DNA of 64,000 nucleotides from CAIWHR01 sp963713275 (GCA_963713275.1 CAVQLG010000005.1:68911-132910), one strand, 5' to 3'; positions 1-9,434 are shown, counted from the stretch's first letter. Notes: generated by a model not told the origin, from the sequence alone. Numbers and translations are program-made.

Positions 1-829
1 GGCCGATGTGGCGCGCCGCCTCCTCGACGCAGCGGGCCGGCACCGGCAGATCGATGCCGCCCTTGAGGTGCACGACCCGGCCGCCCTCGCCGATGCGGCA
101 GGGCGCGAAGTTCATCGGCGGCGAGCCCGTGAACCCGGCGACGAACTTGGCGGCGGGGCGGTTGTAGATGCCGTCGGGCGTGTCGTACTGGATGAGATTG
201 CCTTCCTGCAGCACGACGATCCGGTCGGCGAGCGTCATCGCCTCGACCTGGTCGTGGGTGACGTAGATGATGGTGTTGCCGAGCCGGTGGTGCAGCTTCT
301 TGATCTCGACCCGCATCTCGGCACGCAGCAGGGCGTCGAGATTGGAGAGCGGCTCGTCGAACAGGAACGCTTTCGGCTGGCGAACGATCGCGCGCCCCAT
401 CGCGACCCGCTGGCGCTGCCCGCCCGATAGCTCGCGCGGCTTGCGCTCGAAGAGGTGATCGATTTGCAGGATGCCGGCCGCCTCGTTCACCCGGGTGCGG
501 ATCTCGTGCTCGGGCAGCTTGCGCAGGCGCAGGCCGAACGCCATGTTCTCGAACACCGACTTGTGCGGATACAGAGCGTAATCCTGGAACACCATCGCGA
601 TGTCGCGCGCGCGCGGCGGCAGGTCGTTGACGACGGTGCCGCCGATCGAGATGTTCCCGCTGGTGATGCTCTCGAGGCCGGCGATCATGCGCAGCAACGT
701 CGACTTGCCGCAGCCCGAAGGGCCGACGAAGACCACGAACTCGCCCGACTTGATCTCGAGGTCGATCCCCTTGATCACCTGAACCGGACCGAACGACTTG
801 ACGACGTTGTTGAGCTTGACTTCGGACAT
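1..829 (-). CDS. ugpC: Sugar ABC transporter ATP-binding protein (MalK/UgpC type), 3' end cut by window edge
   Basis: This is the cytoplasmic ATPase that powers a carbohydrate ABC importer. Reading inward from an ATG at 829, 276 codons are visible with no stop, so roughly the last 80-90 residues of a usual 360-residue protein lie outside the window. Walker A (GPSGCGKST) is at about residues 36-44, followed by a Q-loop (FQDYALYPH), the signature LSGGQRQR and Walker B (FLFDEP). The start of the MalK-like regulatory domain follows. It is divergent from the aldose epimerase, SMP-30 and GH31 genes, which suggests it serves the same sugar regulon. The substrate cannot be read from the ATPase, and the symbol indicates family only. 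Confidence 0.9.
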   Translation of the reverse strand, partial: MSEVKLNNVVKSFGPVQVIKGIDLEIKSGEFVVFVGPSGCGKSTLLRMIAGLESITSGNISIGGTVVNDLPPRARDIAMVFQDYALYPHKSVFENMAFGLRLRKLPEHEIRTRVNEAAGILQIDHLFERKPRELSGGQRQRVAMGRAIVRQPKAFLFDEPLSNLDALLRAEMRVEIKKLHHRLGNTIIYVTHDQVEAMTLADRIVVLQEGNLIQYDTPDGIYNRPAAKFVAGFTGSPPMNFAPCRIGEGGRVVHLKGGIDLPVPARCVEEAARHIG

Positions 830-1395
830 GGCGTGATCCGCGCCGGTCGTTCTCGCCGGCCGCGGCCCCTCCCTCGGTAAGGATCCGCAAACAAACACGC
901 TGAACTGAGGGCGGCTTCGTGCGCACCCCTTAAGGCCACACGCGAACACCGCTGCGTGACAAGCCAACGGCAGCCTAACAGGCCCGCGGCCCGTTCGCCA
1001 GACGGTGCATGCGGGGCGCCACGCAACCGGCTGCGGGTGTTGCCGCGACGCGCCGCGCCGGCAAGGCCGCGCCCCCACGCCAGCGTGCCGCCGCCCCACT
1101 CATTTAGATCATCTATATCACATAGATGACCAAGGTGTCCAGCGCGCGCTAGAATGGAGCGCGCCCGCCCGGGCGCCGCAGACGCGGCGCGACGGCGTGC
1201 GCAGGGCCGGGGCTCCTTCCCGGCACGAGGGAGGGTCGCGATGGACGTGCCCGGCAACGATCTCGACAGCGGCAATCGCGCCGGTGCGCCGGCGCTTCGC
1301 GGAAGCAGCCGCGCGCCGCGCGCGCCGGGGTTCGCCCGTCGGGCCGCTCACCATCGGAGCGCGCCCGCCGCCCGGTTGCGCGACCGCGGACGATC
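830..1395. other. Divergent intergenic region
   Basis: These 566 bases separate the ABC ATPase from the divergent epimerase gene. I find no convincing coding region; the open frames across it have no recognisable protein. The only clear structure is an AT-rich palindrome at 1109-1129, listed separately. Confidence 0.5.
1109..1129. promoter_or_regulatory. Candidate operator: perfect 8-bp inverted repeat with 5-bp spacer
   Basis: The arms TCATCTAT (1109-1116) and ATAGATGA (1122-1129) are exact reverse complements around ATCAC. The site is strikingly AT-rich within a roughly 70 percent GC region and lies between two divergent sugar-metabolism units. That is what an operator for a dimeric sugar-responsive regulator (LacI, GntR or similar) looks like. 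No regulator gene is visible in the window, so the binding factor is unknown. Confidence 0.45.
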
Positions 1396-2316
1396 GTGAG
1401 CAGCGCGGCCTCGACCCTGACGCTCGTGGCGGGCCGCGCCCGCGCGGTGGTTGTTCCGGCCGTCGGGGGCAGCCTCGCCTCGTTCACGCGCGACGAGCGC
1501 GAGGTGCTCCAGAGCGCGGCGAGCGCGGCGCTGGACGGCGGCGACGTCCTCGGCATGGCGTGCTATCCGCTCGTTCCCTACTCGAACCGGATCGCGCACG
1601 GCCGCCTCGACTTCGAGGGCCACACGCATCTGCTCGCCCACAGCCTGGCCGGGGTGCCGCACGCCATCCACGGCGTGGGCTGGCAGCGGCCGTGGCAGGT
1701 GGCGGGCGCCGAGGCGAGCCGCGTGCGGCTCGTCCTCGAGCATACGGGAGCCGGCGACGCCGCCAGGCAGTGGCCGTGGCCGTTTCGCGCCGAGCATGAG
1801 CTCGCCCTCGTGGTCGACGGCGACGGCGTCGCGCTCGTCGCGTCTCTGGCGGTCGAGAACACCGGCGGCAGTCGTTTCCCCTGCGGACTGGGCTGGCATC
1901 CGTTCTTCCCCCGCGACCCCTCGACCACGCTGTCTTTCCTCGCCCAAGGCATGTGGCACAACGACGAAACGGGCCTGCCGCTGCGTTGCAGCCGGCCCGA
2001 GCCGTGGGGCTTCGCCCGGCCCCGGACCCTCGCCGGCGTGGCGCTGGACAACGTCTTCGCGGGCTGGTCAGGCTCGGCGCAGCTCGCCTCGCCCGCGCGC
2101 GGCCTCGCGATCGCGCTCGACGCCTCGGCGGCGTGCCGCCACCTCGTCGTCTACACCCCCGCCGACGGCCGGTCTGTCGCCATCGAGCCGGTGACGCACG
2201 TCACCGACGCGTTCAACCGCGCGGCACAGGGCGAGCCCGACACCGGCATGCAGGTTCTTCTTCCCGGCGCGCGGATGTCGGCCACGCTGCGCATCCACGC
2301 CGCGCCAGCGCGATGA
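1396..2316 (+). CDS. Aldose 1-epimerase (mutarotase) family protein
   Basis: This is a galactose-mutarotase-fold enzyme of 306 residues, expected to interconvert the alpha and beta anomers of a free aldose. The typical active-site landmarks are present: HAIHGVGWQ with the conserved His in the first third, a second His in GLGWHPFFP, and the late acidic motif IEPVTHVTDAFN. The stop codon overlaps the start of the next gene as ATGA, indicating translational coupling. Neighbours are an SMP-30 lactonase and a GH31 glycosidase, so a pentose or hexose catabolic role is likely. It could belong to a sugar-phosphate epimerase subgroup of the same fold. Confidence 0.82.
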   Translation: MSSAASTLTLVAGRARAVVVPAVGGSLASFTRDEREVLQSAASAALDGGDVLGMACYPLVPYSNRIAHGRLDFEGHTHLLAHSLAGVPHAIHGVGWQRPWQVAGAEASRVRLVLEHTGAGDAARQWPWPFRAEHELALVVDGDGVALVASLAVENTGGSRFPCGLGWHPFFPRDPSTTLSFLAQGMWHNDETGLPLRCSRPEPWGFARPRTLAGVALDNVFAGWSGSAQLASPARGLAIALDASAACRHLVVYTPADGRSVAIEPVTHVTDAFNRAAQGEPDTGMQVLLPGARMSATLRIHAAPAR

Positions 2317-3200
2317 GCCCGCCGGCATCCTCGCCGTTCTCCCTGGTCCTCGACGCCCGCGCGCTGCTGGGCGAGTGCCCGGTCTGGTCGGCCGAGGAAC
2401 AGGTGCTCTACTGGGTCGACATCAACGCTCCGGCGCTCAACCGCTTCGACCCGGCCACCGGCCGCAATGCGCCGATGCCGATGCCGGCCGCGATCGGCTG
2501 TTTCGCGATCCGGCGCGGCGGCGGCTTCGTGGTCGCACTGCGCGACGGACTCTGGTTCGCCCGCCGCGACGGCAGCCTGGAGCGCCGGATCGCCGGCGCG
2601 CCCTACGATCCCGCGCACCACCGCTTCAACGACGGCCGCTGCGACCCGCGGGGACGCTTCCTCGCCGGCACCCTGAACGAGCGGCGGGACGGCAACACGG
2701 CGGCGCTGTATCGTCTCGACGCCGACCTCACCCTCACCCGGATCCTCGACGGCATGATGACCAGCAACGGGCTCGCCTTCAGCCCGGACGGCGGCACGAT
2801 GTACCACGCCGACACGCCGACACGCTCGGTGTTCGCCTACGACTACGACCTGGCGTCCGGAACGCCGAGCCGCCCCCGCGTGCTGGCGCGCTGGACCGGC
2901 GAGACCGAGCGGCCCGACGGCGCGGCAGTCGACGCCGAAGGCTGCTACTGGACCGCGTTCTATCGCGGCGGGCGCGTGCTGCGCGTCGCCCCGACCGGCG
3001 AGACGCTGCGCGATCTCGCGGTCCCGGCCAGGTGTCCGACCATGTGCGCGTTCGGCGGCCCCGACTTGAAGACGCTCTACGTGACCAGTGCGCGGGCGGG
3101 CCGCGACGCGGCGGAACTGGCGCGCTACCCGCATTCCGGCGGGCTCTTCGCGCTCGAGGTCGACGTGCCGGGGCTGCCCGGCGTCGCCTTCGCCGGCTGA
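2313..3200 (+). CDS. SMP-30/gluconolactonase family sugar lactonase
   Basis: This is a six-bladed beta-propeller lactonase of 295 residues, expected to open an aldonolactone using a divalent metal. Family landmarks are visible: LGECPVWS near the N terminus (metal-binding Glu), FNDGRCDPRGRF, MTSNGLAFSPDG (Asn) and ERPDGAAVDAEG (Asp). The start was chosen at the ATG that overlaps the epimerase stop (ATGA). With the epimerase and GH31 enzyme it suggests an oxidative sugar pathway that runs through a lactone. The sugar specificity is not readable. Confidence 0.87.
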   Translation: MSPPASSPFSLVLDARALLGECPVWSAEEQVLYWVDINAPALNRFDPATGRNAPMPMPAAIGCFAIRRGGGFVVALRDGLWFARRDGSLERRIAGAPYDPAHHRFNDGRCDPRGRFLAGTLNERRDGNTAALYRLDADLTLTRILDGMMTSNGLAFSPDGGTMYHADTPTRSVFAYDYDLASGTPSRPRVLARWTGETERPDGAAVDAEGCYWTAFYRGGRVLRVAPTGETLRDLAVPARCPTMCAFGGPDLKTLYVTSARAGRDAAELARYPHSGGLFALEVDVPGLPGVAFAG

Positions 3201-3294
3201 GAGCCCGTGCACACCCCATCCACAGGCGAGGAGGAGCGAGAGCGTGGACAATTCCGCAGACCGCCCGCGAAGCCGAACCATTCACAGGCGCTGA
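3201..3294. repeat. Dispersed repeat, copy A (related to 16763-16897)
   Basis: The segment begins directly after the TGA stop of the lactonase with GAGCCCGTG and ends in TTCACAGGCGCTGA, a degenerate inverted pair of ends. Its right two-thirds (about 3226-3290) aligns with 16833-16900. Shared blocks include GCGAGGAG, CGCAGACCGCCCGCG and CACAGGC-CTGA. It lacks the left third of the 16.8-kb copy. It is probably a decayed non-autonomous palindromic element. Confidence 0.6.
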
Positions 3295-3304
3295 GGCTCC
3301 GACC

Positions 3305-5540
3305 ATGATCTTCGACTCGCAGTCCTTCCTCCGTCTCGACAACCCGCAGAGCCTCGGCGCCAGCGCTTCGGGCGCCGCGTTCGCGACCTCGACCGGCGAT
3401 GTCCTGGAGATCTCCAGCTACGGCCCCGGCGTGTTTCGCCTTCGCGCGGGACCGAACGTGCGACCCGATTACGGGCTCGTCCTCGGCCGCGCCAAAGCCT
3501 GCGATACGCGGCGTGGCGAGGACGGCGGGTGGCGCTTCGCCGTCGGCGACACGACGCTCGCGCTCGCCGGCGCGCCGCTGCGACTCTCGCTGCGGCACAA
3601 GGGCGCGGTCGTGCTCTCGTCGATCACCGACGAGCACTTCCGCGGCTGGACGCGGCTGCCCTCGCTTGCCCGGCTGCGCCAGGGCGGGCAGTGGGTCGCG
3701 GCGTTCGCGCTCGCGTCCGGGTGAGCCCGTCTACGGCCTGGGCGAGAAGTTCGGGCCGCTCAACAAGCGCGGTCAGCTCATCCACTCGCAGGTCGTCGAC
3801 GCGCTCGGCGTCAACACCGGGCTCGCGTACAAGAACGCCCCCTTTGCGTGGGGGCCGGGCACCGGCAGCGGCGCCTGGGGGCTGTTCGTGAACACGCCCG
3901 GGATGGTGTCGCACGGCGTCGGCCACCCCGACTGGTCGCACCGGTCGTACGCGCTGTTGGTCGAGGACGAGGCGATCGACCTCTTCCTCTTTGCCGCGGA
4001 CGCGCCCCGCGAGATCCTGGACCTGTACACGCAGCTCACCGGCCGCGCGCCGGCGGTGCCGGACTGGAGCCTCGGGCTCTGGGTCTCCCGGGCCTACTAC
4101 GAGACCCCCGAGGAGGCGGCCGCCGTCGCGGCCAAGCTGCGCGCGCGCAAGATTCCCTGCGACGTGCTCACGCTCGACGGTCGCGCCGCGTGGAAGGTCG
4201 AGACCCGCTTCAACTTCCGGTGGGACCCCGATCGGTTCCCCGATCCCAAGGCGGCGCTCGCGGCGATCAAGGCGCATCACCTGCGCATCTGCGTCTGGGA
4301 GTATCCGTGCGTCTCCGTCCACGACCCGCTGTTCGTGGACCTCGCGGCCAAAGGCTATCTGCTGACCGACCCCAGCGGCGACCCTCTGGTGTTCCAGTGG
4401 GACACCGCGCCGGGCACCTCCCCGTTCGGCAGCGTGCTGACCCCGCTGCCCGAGTCGGGGCTCGTCGATTTCACCAACCCGGGAGCCTACGAGTGGTGGC
4501 GCGACGCGCACGCCGACCTGTTCGCGGACGGCGTCAACGTCATCAAGAGCGACTTCGGCGAGCAGGTGCCCGACCACGCCGTGGCGTTCAACGGCGACCG
4601 CGGCACCCGGCTGCACAACGTCTACCCGCTGCTCTACAACCGCTGCGTGTTCGAGGCCACGGCGATGTACCAGCCGCGCGTCGACGCGCTGCCGATGGTC
4701 TGGGGCCGCGCCGGCTGGACCGGCAGCCAGCGCTACCCGATCCAGTGGGGGGGCGACCCGCAGAGCGACTGGGAAGGCCTCGCCGCATCGATCCGCGGCG
4801 GCCTGTCGTGGGGGATGAGTGGCGTTCCCTACCATTCCTCGGACATCGGCGGCTTCTACGGCGCCGCGCAGCCTTCGGCCGAGCTGTACCTGCGCTGGCT
4901 GCAGGCGACCGTGTTTTGCTCGCACATCCGCGTCCACGGCATCGGCGAACGCGAGCCCTGGGCGTTCGGACCGGATGCCGAGGCGATCGCGCGCAAGTGG
5001 CTCGCGTTCCGCTACCGGCTCATTCCCTACCTCAAGACCGTGATCGACGAGGCCACGCGCAACGGCCTGCCGGTGATGCGCGCGATGCCGCTCGCGTTTC
5101 CCACGAACGCGCTGCTGCGCGCTTACGAGACGCAGTTCATGTGCGGTGACTCGCTGCTGGTCGCGCCGGTGGTCAAGCCCGGCGGCGAGGTCGAGATCGC
5201 GCTGCCCGCGGGCGCGTGGTACGACCTCAACTCGCGCCAGCGCCTGCCCGGCGGGCGCGTCGTCCGCTACCGCGCCAGCCTCGACCAGTTCCCGGTGTTC
5301 GGACGCGAGGGTCACGCGCTGCCGCTCGGACCCGCGGTCCAGCACACCGGCGAGATCGACCCCGCCCGTCCGCTGCAGCAGCTCTGGCTGTTCGGCAAGC
5401 CAACGCGTGCCCTGGACGCCTTCGCGCAGGCGCGCATCGGCGCGGACGCGAACGGCGGCTTTGCGGTCGGCGTGCAGGAAGGCCTGCGCGTCGAGCGATT
5501 CGGCGACGCGGCAGGCGTCGCGATCGGCCGCATCGACTGA
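3305..5540 (+). CDS. GH31 alpha-glycosidase (alpha-xylosidase/alpha-glucosidase type), one-base frameshift
   Basis: This retaining glycoside hydrolase releases terminal alpha-linked xylose or glucose. The N-terminal 139 residues (from ATG 3305) end at TGA 3722-3724, and the rest of the protein continues in the +1 frame to 5540. Removing one G from the GGG near 3718-3721 restores a continuous protein of about 745 residues. The catalytic region carries IKSDFGE (nucleophile Asp), WTGSQRYPIQWGGD and SDIGGFYG; the KxDFGE form resembles YicI-type alpha-xylosidases. No signal peptide is visible, so it probably acts on imported oligosaccharides. The break is probably a sequencing error, but a true pseudogene is possible. 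Confidence 0.83.
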
Positions 5541-5551
5541 ACGCCGGGCGC

Positions 5552-6583
5552 ATGGCCTCGCCGAGCGACCCCCCGGTCATCGCGGTCACCGTCGGTGAGC
5601 CGGCCGGGATCGGCCCCGAGCTCATCGCGATGCTGGGCGAGCGGCATCGGCGTGAACCGTTTCCGGCGCGTCTGGTCGTCGTCGGCGACGCGCAGCTCTT
5701 GGCCACGCGCGCGGCGCTCGCGGGGTTCGCGCCGCGTTACCGCGACTACGCGCCGGCCGGGCCGCCGCCCGCGGACGGTGCGCTCGAGGTCTGGCACCAA
5801 CCGGTCGGCGTCCCGGTCACGCCGGGGCATCCTGACGCCAGCAACGCCCATAGCGTGCTGGAGATGCTGACCCGCGCTGCGGACGGCTGCGCGACCGGAG
5901 CGTTTGCAGCGCTGGTCACGGCGCCGGTCCAGAAGAGCGTCCTGCAGGACGCGGGCATCCCGTTTTCCGGGCACACCGAGTTCTTCGCCCGGCGCACCGG
6001 CACGCCGCGGGTCGTGATGATGCTCACCGGCGCCGGCGGAGCCGCGTGGCTGCGCGTGGCGCTCGTCACCACCCACCTCGCACTGGCCGCCGTGCCCGCC
6101 GCGGTCACGTACGCCGCCGTCCTCGACACGATCGACATCGTCGCGCGCGAGCTCGCCGCCAAGTTCGGCATCGCGGCGCCGCGGATCGCCGTCTGCGGCC
6201 TCAATCCCCACGCCGGAGAGGACGGGTACCTCGGCCGCGAGGAGATCGACGTCATCGCCCCGGCGATCGCGGCGGCCCTCGCGCGCGGCCACGCCGTGAG
6301 CGGGCCGCTGCCGGCCGACACGGTGTTCGTCCCGGCGATCGCGCAGCACTACGATGCCATCGTCGCGATGTATCACGACCAGGGGCTCCCGGTGCTGAAG
6401 GCCGCCACCTTCGGCCACGGCGTCAACGTGTCGCTGGGATTGCCCTTCATCCGCACCTCGGTCGACCACGGCACGGCGCTCGACCTCGCAGGCGACCCGG
6501 TCAGGGCGCGCGAGGCGGACCCCGGGAGCCTCATCGCGGCCACCGACCTCGCGATCGAACTCGCGGGCCGAACCGGACGCTGA
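5552..6583 (+). CDS. pdxA: 4-hydroxythreonine-4-phosphate dehydrogenase
   Basis: PdxA oxidises 4-phosphohydroxy-L-threonine in the DXP-dependent pyridoxal 5'-phosphate pathway. The product has 343 residues. Metal- and substrate-binding landmarks are HTEFFARR, NPHAGEDGYLGREE and AMYHDQGLPVLK, and the N terminus has the family motif TVGEPAGIGPE. It starts 11 bases after the GH31 stop and is followed 8 bases later by rsmA, so pdxA-rsmA is an operon. In many proteobacteria this pair follows lptD-surA; here those genes are about 44 kb away. Confidence 0.95.
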   Translation: MASPSDPPVIAVTVGEPAGIGPELIAMLGERHRREPFPARLVVVGDAQLLATRAALAGFAPRYRDYAPAGPPPADGALEVWHQPVGVPVTPGHPDASNAHSVLEMLTRAADGCATGAFAALVTAPVQKSVLQDAGIPFSGHTEFFARRTGTPRVVMMLTGAGGAAWLRVALVTTHLALAAVPAAVTYAAVLDTIDIVARELAAKFGIAAPRIAVCGLNPHAGEDGYLGREEIDVIAPAIAAALARGHAVSGPLPADTVFVPAIAQHYDAIVAMYHDQGLPVLKAATFGHGVNVSLGLPFIRTSVDHGTALDLAGDPVRAREADPGSLIAATDLAIELAGRTGR

Positions 6584-6591
6584 CGGCCGGA

Positions 6592-7380
6592 ATGCAGGGC
6601 CACCAGGCGCGCCGGCGCTTCGGCCAGAACTTTCTCGCCGACCCGCACTACGTCGCCCGCATCGTCGACGCGATCGCGCCGCGACCCGGTGACAACCTGG
6701 TCGAGATCGGCCCCGGTCTGGCGGCGCTGACCTGGCCGCTCGTCGAGCGCTGCGGGCACCTGCACGCGATCGAGATCGACCGCGACCTCGCCCGCCGGCT
6801 CGCGCAGGCGTTCGCGCCGACGCAGCTGTCGCTGCACGTCGCCGACGCGCTCGCCTTCGACTTCGGGACGCTGGGCGAGCGGCTGCGCGTGGTCGGCAAC
6901 CTGCCGTACAACATCAGCTCGCCGCTGCTCTTCCACCTCGCGCGGTACGAGCGGTGGCTCGTCGACGTCAACGTGATGCTGCAACGGGAAGTGGTGGCGC
7001 GGATGACGGCGGACCCGGGCACGCCCGATTACGGGCGGCTGACCGTGATGCTGCAGGCGCGGTTCGCGGTGCGGCGCCTCTTCGTCGTGCCTCCCGGCGC
7101 GTTCTCCCCGGTGCCGCGAGTCGATTCGGCGCTCGTCCGGCTGACCCCGCTGGGATCCGCACGACCGGAGATCATCGACGAGGCGCGCTTCGCCCGCATC
7201 GTCGCCGCTGCGTTCGGCCAGCGGCGCAAGACGCTGCGCAACGCGCTGCACGAACTCTGCGACGAAGCCGCCATGCGCGCCGTGGCCCTCGACCCCGCGG
7301 CGCGCGGCGAGACGCTCGCCGTCGCCGACTTCGTCCGGCTCGCCAACGCCCTTTCCGAGCCGGGCGCCCGGCGGCGCTGA
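6592..7380 (+). CDS. rsmA: 16S rRNA (adenine(1518)-N(6)/adenine(1519)-N(6))-dimethyltransferase
   Basis: RsmA (KsgA) dimethylates two adjacent adenines in helix 45 of 16S rRNA during small-subunit assembly. The 262-residue protein has the N-terminal RRFGQNFLAD, the SAM-binding EIGPGLAALT and the catalytic motif NLPYNISSP. The late FGQRRKTLRNAL motif of the family is also present. The ATG at 6592 is 8 bases after pdxA. Length and motifs match the family throughout. Confidence 0.96.
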   Translation: MQGHQARRRFGQNFLADPHYVARIVDAIAPRPGDNLVEIGPGLAALTWPLVERCGHLHAIEIDRDLARRLAQAFAPTQLSLHVADALAFDFGTLGERLRVVGNLPYNISSPLLFHLARYERWLVDVNVMLQREVVARMTADPGTPDYGRLTVMLQARFAVRRLFVVPPGAFSPVPRVDSALVRLTPLGSARPEIIDEARFARIVAAAFGQRRKTLRNALHELCDEAAMRAVALDPAARGETLAVADFVRLANALSEPGARRR

Positions 7381-7419
7381 AGCGCCGCGGCACCCGCGGG
7401 CGCGAGATCCGTGGCGGCT

Positions 7420-7887
7420 TCAGTCGCGCACGCCACCCCCCAGGTCCTGCAGCGCAGTGGCGCAAGCGGCGGCGCCCGCCAGCGTCTTCCGAAACGTGAT
7501 CCGGCTCTCGCGGCGCTCCTGCGCGTAGGCGTATTCCAACGAGTCGAGCAGGCGCCGGACGAGATGCAACCCCAGCCCCCCCGGCCGGCGCTCCTCGATC
7601 GGCAGCGTCACGTCCGCGTCGGGCGCGCCGGTGACGTCGAACGCAGGGGCGCCGCAATCCGTGAGCGTAACCTCGACGCCTTCGGCCAGGGCGGTCATCG
7701 CGATCCCCACCTGGGCGTGGCCGTCGGCGCCGTACTTGACCATGTTGGTGAACAGTTCCTCCAGCGCGAGCTCGACGACCGGCCGCAGCCGTGCGTCGAC
7801 GCCGTGGCGAGCGAAGAACTCCGCGGCGAACGCGACGATCGCACGCAGCGAATCGAAGCTGCGGGGAAAGTGGCGGGTCTCGGTCAT
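7420..7887 (-). CDS. RsbW-like anti-sigma/ATP-binding regulatory protein
   Basis: This is a 155-residue GHKL-fold ATP-binding protein of the RsbW/SpoIIAB type, which usually act as serine kinases or anti-sigma factors in partner-switching systems. Visible boxes are ELALEELFTNMVKYG (N box), TLTDCGAPAFDV (G1-like) and RRPGGLGLHLVRRLLD (G2). It stands alone and convergent to rsmA. No anti-anti-sigma (STAS) or PP2C partner is visible in the window. The start at ATG 7887 is the first that gives the family's usual N terminus; the frame stays open far upstream without recognisable sequence. Confidence 0.8.
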   Translation of the reverse strand: MTETRHFPRSFDSLRAIVAFAAEFFARHGVDARLRPVVELALEELFTNMVKYGADGHAQVGIAMTALAEGVEVTLTDCGAPAFDVTGAPDADVTLPIEERRPGGLGLHLVRRLLDSLEYAYAQERRESRITFRKTLAGAAACATALQDLGGGVRD

Positions 7888-8307
7888 GGCCGCCGGACAA
7901 CACGCCGCGCACCGGCTTGCACCACCCGGCGCGGCGGCGCGGCGTGCGCTCCCTTGGAGTCCGCGTTGGCGAACCCGGTTCGGATGCCCACGCGCGAGAC
8001 GGGTGTGGAATTCATCGCTGACACCGATGGACGCTGCGGGACGGCGCCGAGCCACCCGCGGTCGACCCGGTTCCTCGCGAGCCGGCGTCCCGGGACCGCC
8101 TATTCTGCCCCAAGCCGGGCGTGCGCGCGGGGCGGGCGCGACGCGGCAGGCGGGGCCGGTTGACCCGACGCGCGCCAACCCACAATACTCGTGCCCGCGC
8201 CGCCGCGCAGCGGTCAGGAGCGCGAGGCAGCGCAGCTCGCGCGCGATGTCCGCGGCGGCGGGTGGGGGCGAGGTCCTTGGCCTGCGCAACGACCGGGAAG
8301 GGCAACG
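7888..8307. other. Divergent intergenic region upstream of the CorA-type gene
   Basis: These 420 bases hold no recognisable gene. A weak sigma70-like pair can be proposed for the downstream transporter (TTGACC at 8160-8165 and CACAAT at 8181-8186), but the 15-base spacing is short. Nothing else stands out. Confidence 0.35.
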
Positions 8308-9270
8308 ATGGACCGCTGGAAGATCGAACCGGGAAGACACACGACCGCGATGGAGGCCGACGAAGCGCTGCCGGGCGAGGGCTTCGCGTGGCTCGACCTC
8401 GGCCACGACGAGGTGGATGTCCTGCAGGCCGAGGTCCTGCGGCTCACCGGCGTGCGGATCTTCGACGTGCACATCGCCGACGCGAGGAATACCGCCCATC
8501 CGTCCTTTTTCGACAACACCGACACCTACGAGATCGTGGTGTTCCGTGGCTTGTCGCCGGCGTCCTCGGCCGAGGAGATCGTGACCCGGCCGACGACGTT
8601 CTTCAACTTCGACCGCCTGCTCGTCACGGTCCGCGCCGCCGACAGCCGATCGGTGGCGCAGGTGAAGTCGCGTTTCGTCAATCTGCCGGGCAAGGTGCCG
8701 CAGAGCCCGGACGACCTGATGCAGCGACTGCTTTCGGCCATGGTCGACCACTACCTCGAGCTGCGCCATCCGCTGGCACAACGGCTCGACACCTGGCAGC
8801 GCGAGTTGCTCGATCCGCGCAAGCCGTTCCGCGACTGGGTCAAGCTGCTCGACGGCCGCCGCCAGATCCGCGTGCTGCAGAATCTCTCCGAGGAGCAGCG
8901 CGACGCGGTGCAGGAATGGCGCGACTACCGGATCGCCGATCTGTCGCCGGCGATGCACGCGCGTTTCGCCGACATCGTCGAGCACATCGAGCGGGTGCTC
9001 AACCACGCGCGGACGATCGAAAGCCAGGCGGAGTCCGCGGTCCAGCTCTATTTCGCCGCGATGAGCCATCGCACCACCGAGATCATGCGGTTGCTCACGC
9101 TGATCACGGCGATCTTCATGCCGCTGACCCTCATCACCGGCATCTTCGGGATGAATTTCGATTTCATCCCCGGCCTGCACAAGAGCTACGGCTTCTGGCT
9201 CTCGGTCGCGGCCATGCTGTGCGTCGTGGTCGGCATGGTCGCGTACTTCCGCCACAAGCGCTGGCTCTAG
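8308..9270 (+). CDS. CorA-family magnesium/divalent cation transporter
   Basis: This inner-membrane channel-like transporter of 320 residues has a large cytoplasmic N-terminal domain and two C-terminal membrane segments. The segments are about residues 265-285 (LLTLITAIFMPLTLITGIFG) and 293-312. The diagnostic GMN motif directly follows the first membrane helix (IFGMNFDF). The C terminus is short and basic (RHKRWL), as expected. The stop codon TAG lies inside the left arm of a palindromic repeat at 9267-9434. Mg2+ is the usual substrate, but the sequence alone cannot exclude Co2+, Ni2+ or Zn2+. Confidence 0.9.
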   Translation: MDRWKIEPGRHTTAMEADEALPGEGFAWLDLGHDEVDVLQAEVLRLTGVRIFDVHIADARNTAHPSFFDNTDTYEIVVFRGLSPASSAEEIVTRPTTFFNFDRLLVTVRAADSRSVAQVKSRFVNLPGKVPQSPDDLMQRLLSAMVDHYLELRHPLAQRLDTWQRELLDPRKPFRDWVKLLDGRRQIRVLQNLSEEQRDAVQEWRDYRIADLSPAMHARFADIVEHIERVLNHARTIESQAESAVQLYFAAMSHRTTEIMRLLTLITAIFMPLTLITGIFGMNFDFIPGLHKSYGFWLSVAAMLCVVVGMVAYFRHKRWL

Positions 9271-9434
9271 GAGCCTGTCGGACTTAGGAGGATTCGGCTG
9301 CAACGGTGGGAGAACGGTCCATATTTCGCCGATTTCTCCTTACCTATTCCCGATAGGCGCGTCGAAATCGTCAAAATCTGTCCTCGCTCTCCCACCGTTT
9401 CGCTTTCGAACCCCTAAGTCCGACAGGCTCCTAG
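9267..9434. repeat. 168-bp MITE-like palindromic element at the corA stop codon
   Basis: The ends are perfect 21-base inverted repeats (9267-9287 and 9414-9434) starting CTAGGAGCCTGTCGG. A second perfect 12-base inverted pair, AACGGTGGGAGA (9302-9313) and its complement (9388-9399), lies inside. The centre is AT-richer than the flanks and has no open reading frame. The element supplies the transporter's TAG stop. It looks like a non-autonomous miniature transposable element or REP-like unit that folds into a long hairpin. Confidence 0.85.
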
